DNA from: Fomitopsis serialis
Lineage: Eukaryota > Basidiomycota > Agaricomycetes > Polyporales > Fomitopsidaceae
Length of the DNA stretch: 64,000 bases
Assembly: GCF_022376445.1 (NCBI RefSeq)
Contig: NW_025954992.1
Coordinates: forward strand, 186,001 to 250,000
Direction of reading: 5' to 3'
How positions within the stretch are numbered: the first letter of the stretch is position 1; each line of letters begins with the position of its first letter. A program made the translations under genes and the position numbers. Below, in pieces: positions 23,401 to 36,123 of this stretch. The notes under the pieces were generated by a model, which saw only the letters and a list, made by a program, of their open reading frames with translations, was not told the origin of the DNA and made no database searches.

Positions 23401-24976
23401 ATTCCGGGAAGCGGAGAGCTGAATACCGCCATATCCCGTTTGCCGCGTGTACTTCCAGTTGATGTGTAAGTAGCCAAAACGGAGTAAATCATCGTGGAAA
23501 CTCACAGACTCATCCTTTGGATACCGCCGTGCATTCTCCACTACAACCCTGGGCGGAACTGAAAGCTGTATTCCGTCGTGACGATTGGCTTACGCATCAG
23601 CAGCGGCAGCCTGTAATCATTTCCAAACCATTGTACTGTTGCATTCGCGTCGTAGTACCCGCTTTCTGGTCGAGGGTGCGCTCGCGTGGGCATTTGCGCG
23701 CCGGGTTCTTGTGCGACATTGCGAACTATTCAAACAAACATTAGTACTGAGGAATGTCACTGTTATCAGAAATGTACTGACCCGCTCACCCCGGTTTCCG
23801 TCGGCTCTCCTCGCTTACAGTCTCAGTACATGGGAATGTCACTGAGCCTGGACGCGCTGCAACCTGCCGGTCGGCCCATCGGGAAACTTCCAGAATACGA
23901 TGAGTTCGCCAAGTGTCAGACTGATGTAAAGCATCAAGCAAACGGCGTACCCTGAATGATGGCGGGACACCGACGTGCCTCCGATACTGGTGTAGGGATT
24001 ATTGCGTCCCGACAGACATCGAATGCACCCGTAGACGGTGCATGCATGGTGTAGGGCAATAGAACGAGTCTGTAGGTTTCTCGGTCTGTCTGCAAAGCCG
24101 GCGAGCGACAGCAAGGACGCCGTCTGTCTCCAGGGCCATTCCGAGTAACACGAGATGCTCTGCCCGTTTCGTCAGTACGTCGCCCATTGCGGCCGTCCTC
24201 AGTGTCGATAGCCCTTCCGTCACTAGGAATGGGCCCTCACATCCAAGTCAAGTTGACTGGTTAGACCACCACTCTGCGTCGCAGGTCGGCGGTCTGACGT
24301 GGCCGTACAAACAGTCATCCCCGTAGACATACACATTCTGCTCCGAGTCCCGACAATGAGCTACTGCTGCTTAAACTGAAAACAATTGAGACACGACGCC
24401 ACCGCTTACACGGGCCATCGAAGCCTGTCCGCTTCGTCAGTGAATTTGTCTGCAGCCCGCTGCCTGCCTGCTTCGCCTCACGCGAGTCCCGGAGGCTGAG
24501 ACGCGGCTGTCTCTGGCGACGCCAGCCCGACGCCGAACAGTACCATGCACGAGTACAACCGATCAGGGTTGCACGGCGTCAGGGTTCGCTCCTGGGCCTG
24601 CTCACAGACGGTGTCGTGCAGAGCTGAATCGCGAATTACACCGACTCTGGGTACAGCACAGGCTACGGCGGGGTAAGACGTAGCTTTCCCAAGCGGCCCT
24701 AGTGTTGTCAGCAAGCCTGAGGGACGGTGGACAGGACAGGCGGCGAAGACAGGCGGGACTCGCGCAGGCTCAAAAAAGGCATCCTGCCAACAAATGGGAG
24801 CACAGAGTAGCCGTCGGCTTGGTCAGACCGGCAAGCTCACGACTCGCACTGCTGATCGGGGGACGTCCGACTCAAGGACGCGCCGGTTGGACCCTTGTCC
24901 ACGCTCTCCCGAGCTCTACGGCAACGGGCTCTGCGGAGCTGCCCGGGCTGCGAAAGTAGCTATATGCGCACCGGGG

Positions 24977-24984
24977 TATAAAAC
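24977..24984 (+). promoter_or_regulatory. TATA box of small unit gene, copy 1
   Basis: tataaaac in ggggtataaaacagc, about 80 bases upstream of the ATG at 25059. It is the only canonical TATA box I noticed next to a start codon in the spacer, and it is retained in all three full units. Confidence 0.55.
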
Positions 24985-25058
24985 AGCACGGACAGACGGC
25001 CCGTTCACCCTCGCCCAAACTCGCAAGCTCGGTCACTCACCATACGTGCACATCCGCG

Positions 25059-25706
25059 ATGGCTAGACGCGTCGTTCTCGTCTGTCCAGTCGACTCGTCT
25101 CGCCGAAAGCCTCGTTATTCCTCCACACTCTCCGAGAGGAGGGGGCTCTTGCGCTCCGTCCTTACCGAAGGGCTGCGTATGTGCGAGTCCCTGCCAATTC
25201 GTTTGCGCGACTGACCTGCGTGTCTCCAGGAAGATCACGAAGAATCCCCGCGTGCGTATGCGCTACAACGAGCACGACTTTTGGGAGCACGTCGTGCGCC
25301 GGCTCCACTACAAACTCGTCGGCTGGCCGCCGTCGACTCCCTTCACGAACCTGAGCAATCTCAAGGGCGGTCGCCGTCCCGTCGAGGAGCTGCTCCAGCT
25401 CTGGAGCAAGGGGACCCTCACCTTCATGCACGTCAGTTCACCGACGAGATCGCCGACCTCAAACCGCGCACCGTTCGACAGCGGGCCTGCCGGTGCGACC
25501 TCAAGAGCCACAGAAACCCGCTGACGGCGTCCGGGAAGCCGCGCCGTTGCCGCCACCGAGGCGCAATCACGCCGCTCTATGTTCACGAAGCCGTCGATGC
25601 GCGCATGGACACCGAGATCGAGGAAGTTGAGGCGGAGGCGGGCGGCAGACGGGTAGCGCAGGGTGAGCTTGCGGAGGACCCTATCGGTGATGCAGACGGC
25701 TGGTAG
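25059..25706 (+). CDS. Small gene of unknown function in repeat unit, copy 1
   Basis: Two-exon model: exon 1 starts MARRVVLVCPVDSSRRKPRY, and intron donor gtatgt at 25177 runs to acceptor ccag at 25229. Exon 2 includes NPRVRMRYNEHDFWEHVV, LHYKLVGWPPSTPFTNLSNL and GRRPVEELLQLWSKGTLTF. The pattern of GWP, then PF-x-N-x-S, then LL-x-LW-x-G-x-L-x-F resembles a domain seen in many agaricomycete hypothetical proteins (recalled, not searched). The C-terminal part is basic, then acidic (DTEIEEVEAEAGGRR). Copy 1 as written lacks two bases at the exon 2 start and one base in TTCACC(C)GACGAG relative to the other units; a three-unit consensus is open throughout. Function unknown. Confidence 0.5.
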
Positions 25707-26029
25707 TAGATTCCGTCGCGTACATCAGAATTGATTGTGATTTGTCGAAGACGTGCAAGCGGGAGGACGGCGGCAGAGCGAGACAGAATTGCCCGCAAGT
25801 GACGGTCAGAGCGAAGCCTCTGGCGCCAGAGCCCGAGATTCAGATCGACGCGACGCGGCGACTTGGGCGCTCGGTAGAAGCCCGGATTGGCAGGTGCCTC
25901 CTCCTCGCCACAATCCTCAGCTCTGCGCGCGCACATTCATCCTAGGTAAACAATCGTACGTGCGCGAGTACTGACATATGCACTAGTTCATACGTGCAGT
26001 CGCCGCAAGCCTTGAACATTTTTGCTGTA

Positions 26030-26165
26030 GGAATGCTGAGGTAATCTGCATGATCGAGACAGACTTCCAGCCCGCCGGTTGATCGCATAAACGAGGGTTG
26101 CATCGGAGGCGTTCGAGATGATCTCCCAAAGGAAGATCTCCTTGTTCGAGTAGATGAAGGTGTCT
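26030..26165 (-). pseudogene. HSP90 N-terminal fragment, unit 1
   Basis: The minus strand reads TFIYSNKEIFLWEIISNASD at 26102-26161, continuing with DA. This is the HSP90 family signature (YSNKEIFLRELISNASDA in intact proteins) with Arg changed to Trp. It is preceded by a pyrimidine-rich splice acceptor (gtttttgcag). Downstream, a frameshifted continuation (LE...then IP near 26035) fits the next part of HSP90 only loosely. No start codon or rest of the chaperone follows. A decayed genomic fragment, not a working gene. Confidence 0.75.
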
Positions 26166-29100
26166 GCAAAAACGTGTTTGAGGCAATGCACATTGTGAGA
26201 TGACTTCTCATAGTGTGCTCCGTCCAAGGGCCAAGGAAGATGAACAGATCTCCGAATTTTGTTCCAACACCCTGGGAATGTGTGCTGTACAGGACAGGCT
26301 CTATCTCAAGAGCAGGCACTGTTTGAAGTACAACCTGTCTTGTACAGACCAGGTTCCCAATGCTTGAGTTGAGAAGCCACGGACAGAGGGTGTACACACC
26401 TGCCAGTGAGGATGAAGCCCAAGTACATGATGAGTCATTGTGAGCGTAAGCGTCTTGATCCGCTGTCAAGAGAAGTCTTGGTGAGACCGGAACTTTGGAG
26501 TAGCAGCCAATCACTGCCCATCAGACATTGTTTCGGAATTTGCCAGGATCCGGAACATGCCATATTTTATTTTCTCATGGGAGTTGTCAGAGGACTCTTC
26601 CGTCTCGTCCTCACTTCATACCCATCATGCCATATCTCATCCCCTCACTCAAGAACCACTGAACAGTAGTTTCCTGGCTCTCTCGTGTATGTGAAGCTCT
26701 CTGACAGACCCAAGGCCCCGCGCGATGATGCAAGTAACCTCAAAGGCCAACAATACAACGAAGCAGCTAGGCAAGTCTAAAGACTTTGCCCCTGCATGCA
26801 CTGCAGGCCCAGCTGGTAAGCCCGGACACTACATTCAACTCGCTCATCACACTCACAACCTACCTCTCAGCATGCATCCGTCATCTCGACACGCACATTC
26901 GATGTTCCACGCCGGACTCGTACCGACGTGCTGGGAACGTACACGTCGGTCTCGTGCACTGGCGTGGTCGTTGGACTCTGGAGGGGCGGAACAAGAATGG
27001 ATACTACTGTTCAGACAGATACGCGGTGATTGCACGCGATCACGGTCCAGTCGGTGAGTCCGCATTCACTTCGCGGCATATTCGGAAGCACTCTAACGGG
27101 TCGGACAGGTAACTTGCGTTCGCGGAAGCCTCTGAATGATCGCGGAAGATCGCAACGGGCCGGCTCGCACGGACCGTCAAGATGACCTCCGACTGCCTCA
27201 TTGAGGCGGGTGAACGATCTTTGGCGTTCGCCCGGTCTCATTGTCTACGACACACAGAGCACCCGACGCCCGCGACAAGACTCGAGTCTCCATGGCCTAC
27301 GCTGGACAGCGCTCTCGGATGCCTACCTTCCGCCGGACGGCTCGCACCTGGAGACGACACGACGTGCCGTGCTTCGCATACCACCGGACAGTCAAGAGAC
27401 GACATCCCGCGCTCGGACACGTCGAGCCAGTGCAGAAGTGGCCATCAGTCTATTTCTCCGCCGGTAATTCTCGCCCGGCGGTTTCGCACTTTTTTTTTTC
27501 CCAGACCCGGAGCGTCAAGTCCATGCGCACTGAGGCTACGTACCTAGAGCGGACACGCTAGTCCTTCGCGCGACGTGTTCTCTCGACGCGTGGTCTCCCC
27601 TCCGGGGGACAAGCACACCGGAACGCAGCCCTCCCGCCGGACTGCTCGCAGACTATGTCCAGCTAGCAGACGAGGGTTCGGTGCGTCGATGTCCGGGGCT
27701 TGCACTCATCGTAGTACTCGTCCGAGGCTGCGGTTTTGCAAGACAAGCCCGAGTGAGTCGTGGACTTGGTCGACGCACACACGCCGGAATATCGACGGTG
27801 CACCTCCAGCCTGTAGATGACGGCTCGGTCCGTCGGAATCCGGCGAGCGCGTGCACCCATCATCTCCGTTGACAGGCCGTACTCCTGGACTTGACGCGCC
27901 ACACTCTGGTCGCGTACCGCCAGCGTCCGTGTGGCAGTCGTCTCGTCCCCGTGCCCGTTCTCGGACGCGGTCTGCCAGCGAGGTTGTCCGTCCAACCGGG
28001 GCATGGAACGGGAGCCTGTGTCCTGGAGTGAGCGAAGCAAGGTAAGCAGGTTGTGCACGGACGGTGGAAGTAGCTCCCGCGCACGTGACAGATTCCTGCT
28101 CGTTGACAGAATTGACGTCCGATTTGGGGCGGACGTGTGGTCCTGGAGCTCGGTGGACAGGCTTGCCGTTCGGTCATGCGACGGGGCCAGCGACGGGTCT
28201 GCCATCGTTGGCGAAATCAAGCGAGGTGGCGATGTGTGAGGCATCGAGGGAAATGCGTTCGCGGGGGGGTCGGAGACACGGCGGATCGTGTTCTGGGCGA
28301 GACGGAGACGACAAACGGGATGTACTGCTCTCGGGGAGAAGGGGTTTCCATGTTCGTAGCGACTGACATTCAGGCGGTCGAGAGGACGGCCGGGGTGGGA
28401 TGGAGTCTGGAGAGCGGGATGGCGTAGTTCGAGTGTAGGACGAGGTACTTACAGGCAGCCAGTAGTGTACGATGCGACGCTTGAGTACGAAGGACGCGGT
28501 AGCTGCGTCGACAGAGTGCTGTCCGGGAACGGGGTGCATGTCCCGCGATCCCGGCGTGCCTGTGTGTCCGGCAGCCCTGCGACTCCCTCTGTGTCCCGAA
28601 ACTGAGCCTATCTCTGCGATTCTGCTCGGACAGTGTGCGCGAGACTCTGCACAGGCAGAGGACGGCGCGTCCACCGGAGTGCGACGCGCCGTGACGTCAG
28701 CCGCGCTTCCCTGCCACCTGTCACCGCACGTCGCTGAGTTGCCGGGGATGCGTGTGCGTCAGCGATGTGCAAACGCTTCGTTCCTGGCCATCGGGGATGC
28801 GAGCAGACGTGGCCCGTGGGTTGGGATTTGAACACAGATGAGTTGCGAAGCCACGCACAGCTCCCGCTTCGCTTCGCCGTGCGCACAAACAACGCGTACA
28901 CACCACGTCTTCCCCACGTGTCGCCCGCTCGACCTCTCACATCCTCCACACGTTCTGCAACATCCATCCTGCGACGCACCTTGATCGCCGCTGTCCTGCT
29001 GCGCTCAATGGTCTGACGGACCACCAGCCCGCTCCAATCGCGTACATAAGTGCGCGCGAATCACACCCAGAAGCATCTTGCTTCCTATCCGCACCTCTTC

Positions 29101-29174
29101 TTCACCTCACCGCCGACTCTACCTGATCTATTTGCCTGCCTGGTGACTGCCAGTGCTGCGTCTCGATTGTCGTC

Positions 29175-30462
29175 ATGTCTCACAACGCAAAGGTCGTCCT
29201 CGTCACAGGGTGCAGCAGGGGAGGCATCGGTTTCGCTCTGTGAGTGTCTCCGTCGCAGTGTGTGGACGTGTGGTACGTTTCATCCAGACAGACCTTCAGT
29301 TCCGAGCGAGATGCTTGTGCACGGCGGTAAGAGTGCGGTTCTGCTTGACCGGCAAATGGCGGTTCGACTCTGCCTCATGTCTGCCAAAGCAGAACACACG
29401 ACTGTGGCGGCGTTTCTACTCCAGTGCAATATGACCTCTCTGGTGTTTTGCAGTTCTGGTGTTGGTCAAGGTTCCGAACGACGAAAGCGGTTCAGACGCC
29501 CTACGTGTCGCCTCACAGATGGTGCCTCAGCAGTTTAGGTACTGACAAGTCATCGCAATAATACAGATGCGAGGAGTTCGCCGCGAAGGGATGCAATGTC
29601 TACGCCACCGCGCGTAGGCTTGAAGCCATGGAGGGCTTGCACCCCGACATCGGGCGCCTTGCCCTCGATGTGACCAACGACGCGAACGTAGACGCGGTCG
29701 TCGCGACCATCATCGAGCGCGAAGGGCGCATCGACATCGTCGTCAACAACGCAGGCTCCATGTGCCACGGTACGTACGCGCATTCGGTCCAGCTCGGGGC
29801 GTAAGTGATCCTGAGCACACATGGCGTAGGCCCAACGCTGGACAACTCGATCGAGGACATCGCCGCCGTCTTCGACACGAACACCCTCTCCATCATCCGC
29901 GTCTGCAAAGCCGCCGTGCCCCACATGGCCGCGCGCAAGCGGGGGCTCATCGTGAACATAGGCTCCATCGTCGGCGAGATGTGCGTTCCGTCTTTTCCTC
30001 CTCCGCACCCAACTCACTTCCTCTCCCAGCCCGACGCCCTGGTCCGGGCCCTACTCCGCCTCCAAAGCCGCCGTCGCCTCCTTCTCCCAGACGCTCTCCA
30101 TGGAGCTCCGCCCGCTCGGCCTGCACGTCCTGCACTACTCCCCGGGCGCCGTGCGCTCCCTCATCTCCGCGAACGGCGCGCCGCGCGTGCCGCTCCTGCC
30201 CGAGAGCCTCTGGGCGGGCTACCGTGACGCCATCCTCGCGCGCGTCTTGGCGAGCGCGAGCGTACGCGGCATGTCGTGCGAGCAGTTCGCGCGCAGCGTC
30301 GTGCGGGAGGCGCTGCGGGAGGGCTGGGCGGTCGGGCCGTATAGGGCCGTGATGGTCGCGCCGCCGGCGGCGTTGTATAAGGTGCTCGTGTGGTTGCCGA
30401 GGACCTTGGTCTTGCGGATCTTTTGGAAGGTGGTTGGGGGAAGCCGAGGGGGCAGTGAGTGA
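29175..30462 (+). CDS. Short-chain dehydrogenase/reductase, AYR1-like, copy 2
   Basis: Exons by offset from copy 1: 29175-29239, 29567-29769, 29830-29980 and 30030-30462. The sequence equals copy 1 through TGCSRGGIG, NNAG, IGSIVGE and YSASKAA. One G is missing from a G run near 30438 (ggggg instead of gggggg). This replaces the last residues KPRGQ by a shifted SRGGSE, with the stop at 30462. The catalytic domain is unaffected, so the copy may be functional. The same upstream 380 bases as copy 1 are present, but beyond them lies spacer instead of the divergent gene. Confidence 0.9.
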
Positions 30463-33400
30463 AGGTGTGTATTCGGACTTGTGTCGTGCGATGTTCGTGG
30501 TGAGTCGTCAGGTGTGTTTCGAGGGTCTCTGTTGATTCGCGGCGTTATGACAGGCAGGACCAGAGTGCCCGTATCTCTGCACTGAACGCTGTACTGCACC
30601 GAGACGGGTCTGTCACTTGAAGTGATTTTCCTCGAAATCGAGTCTTGATATACGATCCAGCTCCGAGAGGATTCACCATCGCCTCCCGCTTCCGCGACGA
30701 CAGCGTTTTTGCTTGGTGAATGGTGTTACTCGCACCGGGTGCTGGACGAGCGAATCGTCAACGGATGTCAGTTCACCGCGCATGCTCTGCAGTACTCGTT
30801 GCATGGCGGCGCAGCTCCTGTGCAGCGAGTTGCTACGCGCCGCACATGCCAGGGATACACCATTCCAAGTTCTACTGGCCTCGCACCCGCTCCGACGCAC
30901 GGCCGCCTATACTTCTTCGCCAGTAAGTGTGCCGATCTTCTGTTTCATTGACTTGGTCTGATACGGGTGTGCCCTCATGCCAGGCGCAGTACGAGCAGAT
31001 ACAGTCCCGAAATCTCTTACCTGCTCTATCCGCCGCACGTAGGCGATTCCACAGCCCACGGGTGGTTGGCGTGAAGGCGAAGGCTAATTCCGTGAGTCAG
31101 ATGGAGCAGCTTCAGCTTGTGCTGACTCGAGTCTCAGGCTTCAAACTTCAGTTATCCCGGGTCCGGCGAACGAGAACGTGGTCCAACAAGGCTCCCGGCC
31201 GTCGCTCGGACGAGACGATGTAATGGCTTGGTCGACTCGCTACGACAGGCCGAGAATGATGCACGAATGGATGTGCGACGACAGTGTAGGGGTCTCTCGG
31301 CAGTAGGCTTGTGCCGAACGGACGAACTCAGTCTGCTCATGCTGAGGGTAGGAGCTCGTAGCCTGCCGTTCGTCATGCGCACATGCATCCTCGGCAACGA
31401 CGGACGTGGTACTCGCAACGAAGAGGAGGTTGTTACACCCGGAAGACGTAGATGGGCGGGAATCTCGTGCTATTCAGGTATATATCTAGTAGACAGGACA
31501 ATGTAATGGCTAGGTCGGCTCACAACAAGCCGCGTATCTAATACATGATTGGGATGCTAGCGAGCAGAGACGACTATGAATGCGAGTGAGCTCGTCTCGC
31601 GGGCAATCAATGGCTCGATCGATTTACTATCTACTGTGCGGGAGAATACACCAGATGTGCGACGACAGTGTATACATGTGCATATGAACCCGTTCCGCAG
31701 ATCCTATGGAGCGATCGACCCACCTGACAACGCCGCACGCGCGATACCAATACTCGTTCCGACTGCGGTACGGCATCACGTAGGTGTGAGACTGTTCGAC
31801 AGACTGATCAAGCTGCGGAGAGTGATGGTGGCTCTGGCGACTCACTGTACATCTCGGAAGGACATTCCGCGGTGTCCGGTCAAGGGAACAAACGCAGACA
31901 TGAAGCCTGCGATCGAACGGCCGATAGCACCCGCGTGGAAGCCGGGGTCAGAACTCGACGATTGTCTTTGTTTCTTCAACCTCGCCTACTGTCCGACTGC
32001 CCCGACGACCGACATCAGTTCCGCTCACTCTGACGACGTGTTTCACGTGGGCATCACTGTAAAATTTGGGAGGGCTATAGGATGAACTGTGATGACCACG
32101 ATACAGACCTCATTACCGCAGTCAGATGTCACGGATAAGCTGCATGAAAGACATGGTTATCCACAATGATATGATCAGTGTTTCTCCCGTTCCGACTGGT
32201 ACGCACACTTACCTTTGTCTACATTCCTCGTAGTCGGCCGTCAGCCATGCTCAAACGGTTCCTGAGAGGTCATGTCATCAAGTCCCTCGTCGATGTAGTA
32301 CACCGCGACCTACATGAAGGCGTGGCGAGAGAGTCGCTCGAGATCCTCAGTAGGTGTCCATCAGAATTTCATGAAGGGAATGGTGCCCGTCCTCTCCGAG
32401 CCTTGAAGTTCGATTGGCTGGCCACGAGCAGGATCCCAGTCGCGCACCCTGCCGCGCAACGAATACGGGTCAGTGCCGAAGTTGGGCAAGCTGACGTCGG
32501 TGTGTTCGACGTTGTACGTACTTTGAGGACGGCAGCTACGTGTGCGTCTGGGTTACATTGTCACGTCGGTCGCTGTGAGTGACATCAGCGTAGGACTGTA
32601 CGGCCTACACAACATACGCACCATCGACCGTGCGGTACCAACAACATTGACAGCGTCGGACTCCTCGAGGACTGGACGGCGACGTACGACGAGCAGGAGA
32701 GGCGGTACAAGACCATGCCTCTGCTGCTCTCCCACCGCCTCCTTTTATCTTCTGCGCGAGATCGTGCGAGTCCGGAGTGACGTGTGAATGCTCGCCAGCT
32801 CACGGCCCAAGCCGAAGTCCGCTACCAACCGAGCGGGTGATGTCCCTGAGCGCGGATGGCTTGCGACGAGACATTGTTCCGGGGAGAAGAGACCCTCTCC
32901 TGTAGCCACCGAGACGAAGCAAGCCGTGGCGAGATTCGAAGCGAAGGGTCATCGAGCGCCGTCGCTCGATCACCCACAATCACAGTGCCAAGGTCAGAGT
33001 CTTCTGGAATGTCAGTCAGCATGTTGCGTCCGCCGTACAAGGCCTGCGGAATCGACAATGAGCAAGCGGTTGCTGGGGAAACTTGAAGCCTCATAGCTGA
33101 GTGATACAGTACCGAGAAGGAATTGAGAGGGACATAGTACGGACTTGGACGTGCAGCGGATTGTGTCTTCGCAACGTTCTTCTACTGGAAGGAGTAGTAC
33201 TGAGTTGATCTGCGCCTCCGAGTCGCCATTCGATCCACGCGTCGTCTCTTGACAACAGTGGCTTGGCGCTGACAGGCCGTGTACGGATCGATTCCACACG
33301 GTTACATGGCCGCATTTTCAGTGACATTCGGAGGCTGTGCATTGCGAGGTGGCGGAAGTTCTCCCGGCTCCAGAGACGGCCATTCCGGGAAGCGGAGAGC

Positions 33401-35032
33401 TGAATACCGCCATATCCCGTTTGCCGCGTGTACTTCCAGTTGATGTGTAAGTAGCCAAAACGGAGTAAATCATCGTGGAAACTCACAGACTCATCCTTTG
33501 GATACCGCCGTGCATTCTCCACTACAACCCTGGGCGGAACTGAAAGCTGTATTCCGTCGTGACGATTGGCTTACGCATCAGCAGCGGCAGCCTGTAATCA
33601 TTTCCAAACCATTGTACTGTTGCATTCGCGTCGTAGTACCCGCTTTCTGGTCGAGGGTGCGCTCGCGTGGGCATTTGCGCGCCGGGTTCTTGTGCGACAT
33701 TGCGAACTATTCAAACAAACATTAGTACTGAGGAATGTCACTGTTATCAGAAATGTACTGACCCGCTCACCCCGGTTTCCGTCGGCTCTCCTCGCTTACA
33801 GTCTCAGTACATGGGAATGTCACTGAGCCTGGACGCGCTGCAACCTGCCGGTCGGCCCATCGGGAAACTTCCAGAATACGATGAGTTCGCCAAGTGTCAG
33901 ACTGATGTAAAGCATCAAGCAAACGGCGTACCCTGAATGATGGCGGGACACCGACGTGCCTCCGATACTGGTGTAGGATTATTGCGTCCCGACAGACATC
34001 GAATGCACCCGTAGACGGTGCATGCATGGTGTAGGGCAATAGAACGAGTCTGTAGGTTTCTCGGTCTGTCTGCAAAGCCGGCGAGCGACAGCAAGGACGC
34101 CGTCTGTCTCCAGGGCCATTCCGAGTAACACGAGATGCTCTGCCCGTTTCGTCAGTACGTCGCCCATTGCGGCCGTCCTCAGTGTCGATAGCCCTTCCGT
34201 CACTAGGAATGGGCCCTCACATCCAAGTCAAGTTGACTGGTTAGACCACCACTCTGCGTCGCAGGTCGGCGGTCTGACGTGGCCGTACAAACAGTCATCC
34301 CCGTAGACATACACATTCTGCTCCGAGTCCCGACAATGAGCTACTGCTGCTTAAACTGAAAACAATTGAGACACGACGCCACCGCTTACACGGGCCATCG
34401 AAGCCTGTCCGCTTCGTCAGTGAATTTGTCTGCAGCCCGCTGCCTGCCTGCTTCGCCTCACGCGAGTCCCGGAGGCTGAGACGCGGCTGTCTCTGGCGAC
34501 GCCAGCCCGACGCCGAACAGTACCATGCACGAGTACAACCGATCAGGGTTGCACGGCGTCAGGGTTCGCTCCTGGGCCTGCTCACAGACGGTGTCGTGCA
34601 GAGCTGAATCGCGAATTACACCGACTCTGGGTACAGCACAGGCTACGGCGGGGTAAGACGTAGCTTTCCCAAGCGGCCCTAGTGTTGTCAGCAAGCCTGA
34701 GGACGGTGGACAGGACAGGCGGCGAAGACAGGCGGGACTCGCGCAGGCTCAAAAAGGCATCCTGCCAACAAATGGGAGCACAGAGTAGCCGTCGGCTTGG
34801 TCAGACCGGCAAGCTCACGACTCGCACTGCTGATCGGGGGACGTCCGACTCAAGGACGCGCCGGTTGGACCTTGTCCACGCTTCCCGAGCTCTACGGCAA
34901 CGGGCTCTGCGGAGCTGCCCGGGCTGCGAAAGTAGCTATATGCGCACCGGGGTATAAAACAGCACGGACAGACGGCCCGTTCACCCTCGCCCAAACTCGC
35001 AAGCTCGGTCATCACATACGTGCACATCCGCG

Positions 35033-35670
35033 ATGGCTAGACGCGTCGTTCTCGGTCTGTCCAGTCGACTCGTCTCGCCGAAAGCCTCGTTATTCTCCAC
35101 ACTCCGAGAGGAGGGGGCTCTTGCGCTCCGTCCTTACCGAAGGGCTGCGTATGTGCGAGTCCCTGCCAATTCGTTTGCGCGACTGACCTGCGTGTCTCCA
35201 GGAGAGATCACGAAGAATCCCGCGTGCGTATGCGCTACAACGAGCACGACTTTTGGGAGCACGTCGTGCGCCGGCTCCACTACAAACTCGTCGGCTGGCG
35301 CCGTCGACTCCCTTCACGAACTGAGCAATCTCAAGGGCGGTCGCCGTCCGTCGAGGAGCGCTCCAGCTCTGGAGCAGGGGACCCTCACCTTCATGCACGT
35401 CAGTTCACCCGACGAGATCGCCGACCTCAACCGCGCACCGTTTCGACAGCGGGCCTGCCGGTGCGACCTCAAGAGCCACAGAAACCCGCTGACGGCGTCG
35501 GGAAGCCGCGCCGTTGCCGCCACCGAGGCGCAATCACGCCGCTCTATGTTCACGAAGCCGTCGATGCGCGCATGGACACGAGATCGAGGAAGTTGAGGCG
35601 GAGGCGGGCGGCAGACGGGTAGCGCAGGGTGAGCTTGCGGAGGACCTATCGGTGATGAGACGGCTGGTAG
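35033..35670 (+). CDS. Small gene of unknown function in repeat unit, copy 2
   Basis: Counterpart of 25059-25706 with the same TATA-preceded start (MARRVVL...). It lies in the indel-rich patch of unit 2. At least six one-base differences from units 1 and 3 break the GWP-containing exon (for example in ggctggcgccgtcg, where units 1 and 3 have ggctggccgccgtcg). As written it cannot encode the full protein. Confidence 0.4.
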
Positions 35671-35989
35671 TAGATTCCGTCGCGTACATCAGGAATGATT
35701 GTGATTTGTCGAAGACGTGCAAGCGGGAGGACGGCGGCAGAGCGAGACAGAATTGCCGCAAGTGACGGTCAGAGCGAAGCCTCTGGCGCCAGAGCCCGAG
35801 ATTCAGATCGACGCGACGCGGCGACTTGGGCGCTCGGTAGAAGCCCGGATTGGGCAGGTGCCTCCTCCTCGCCACAATCTCAGCTCTGCGCGCGCACATC
35901 ATCCTAGGTAAACAATCGTACGTGCGCGAGTAACTGACATATGCATAGTTCATACGTGCAGTCGCCGCAAGCCTTGGACATTTTGCTGT

Positions 35990-36123
35990 AGGAATGCTGA
36001 GGTAATCTGCATGATCGAGACAGACTTCCAGCCCGCGGTTGATCGCATAAACGAGGTTGCATCGGAGGCGTTCGAGATGATCTCCAAAGGAAGATCTCCT
36101 TGTTCGAGTAGATGAAGGTGTCT
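35990..36123 (-). pseudogene. HSP90 N-terminal fragment, unit 2
   Basis: The same fragment as in unit 1, with YSNKEIFLW on the minus strand, then one C lost in the run before EIISNASD (tctccaaagg against tctcccaaagg). A non-functional relic. Confidence 0.7.

Larger units (their letters stand above)
18808..28792. repeat. Tandem repeat unit 1 (about 9985 bp)
   Basis: First full unit. The border was placed where the sequence ggggatgcgagcagacgtgg begins to match the later units. It contains SDR copy 1 and about 8.3 kb of spacer (20475-28792). In the spacer I recognise one small gene (25059-25706, +) and an HSP90-like fragment (about 26030-26165, -). Other parts read as possible coding relics but match nothing I know: about 22265-22420 (+), 22660-22760 (+) and 26790-27050 (+). 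No reverse transcriptase, integrase, transposase or terminal inverted repeat was seen. Confidence 0.95.

Noticed and set aside
24005..24050. Short inverted repeat around gcacccgtagacggtgc as a possible terminal repeat of a transposon
   Set aside because: Only about 6-7 matching bases per arm and no partner copy at the other end of the spacer.
27663..28244. 193-codon minus-strand frame in unit 1
   Set aside because: It is broken by two one-base differences in units 2 and 3, has no recognised motif, and the GC-rich sequence gives long frames by chance. Left as a possible but unsupported gene.
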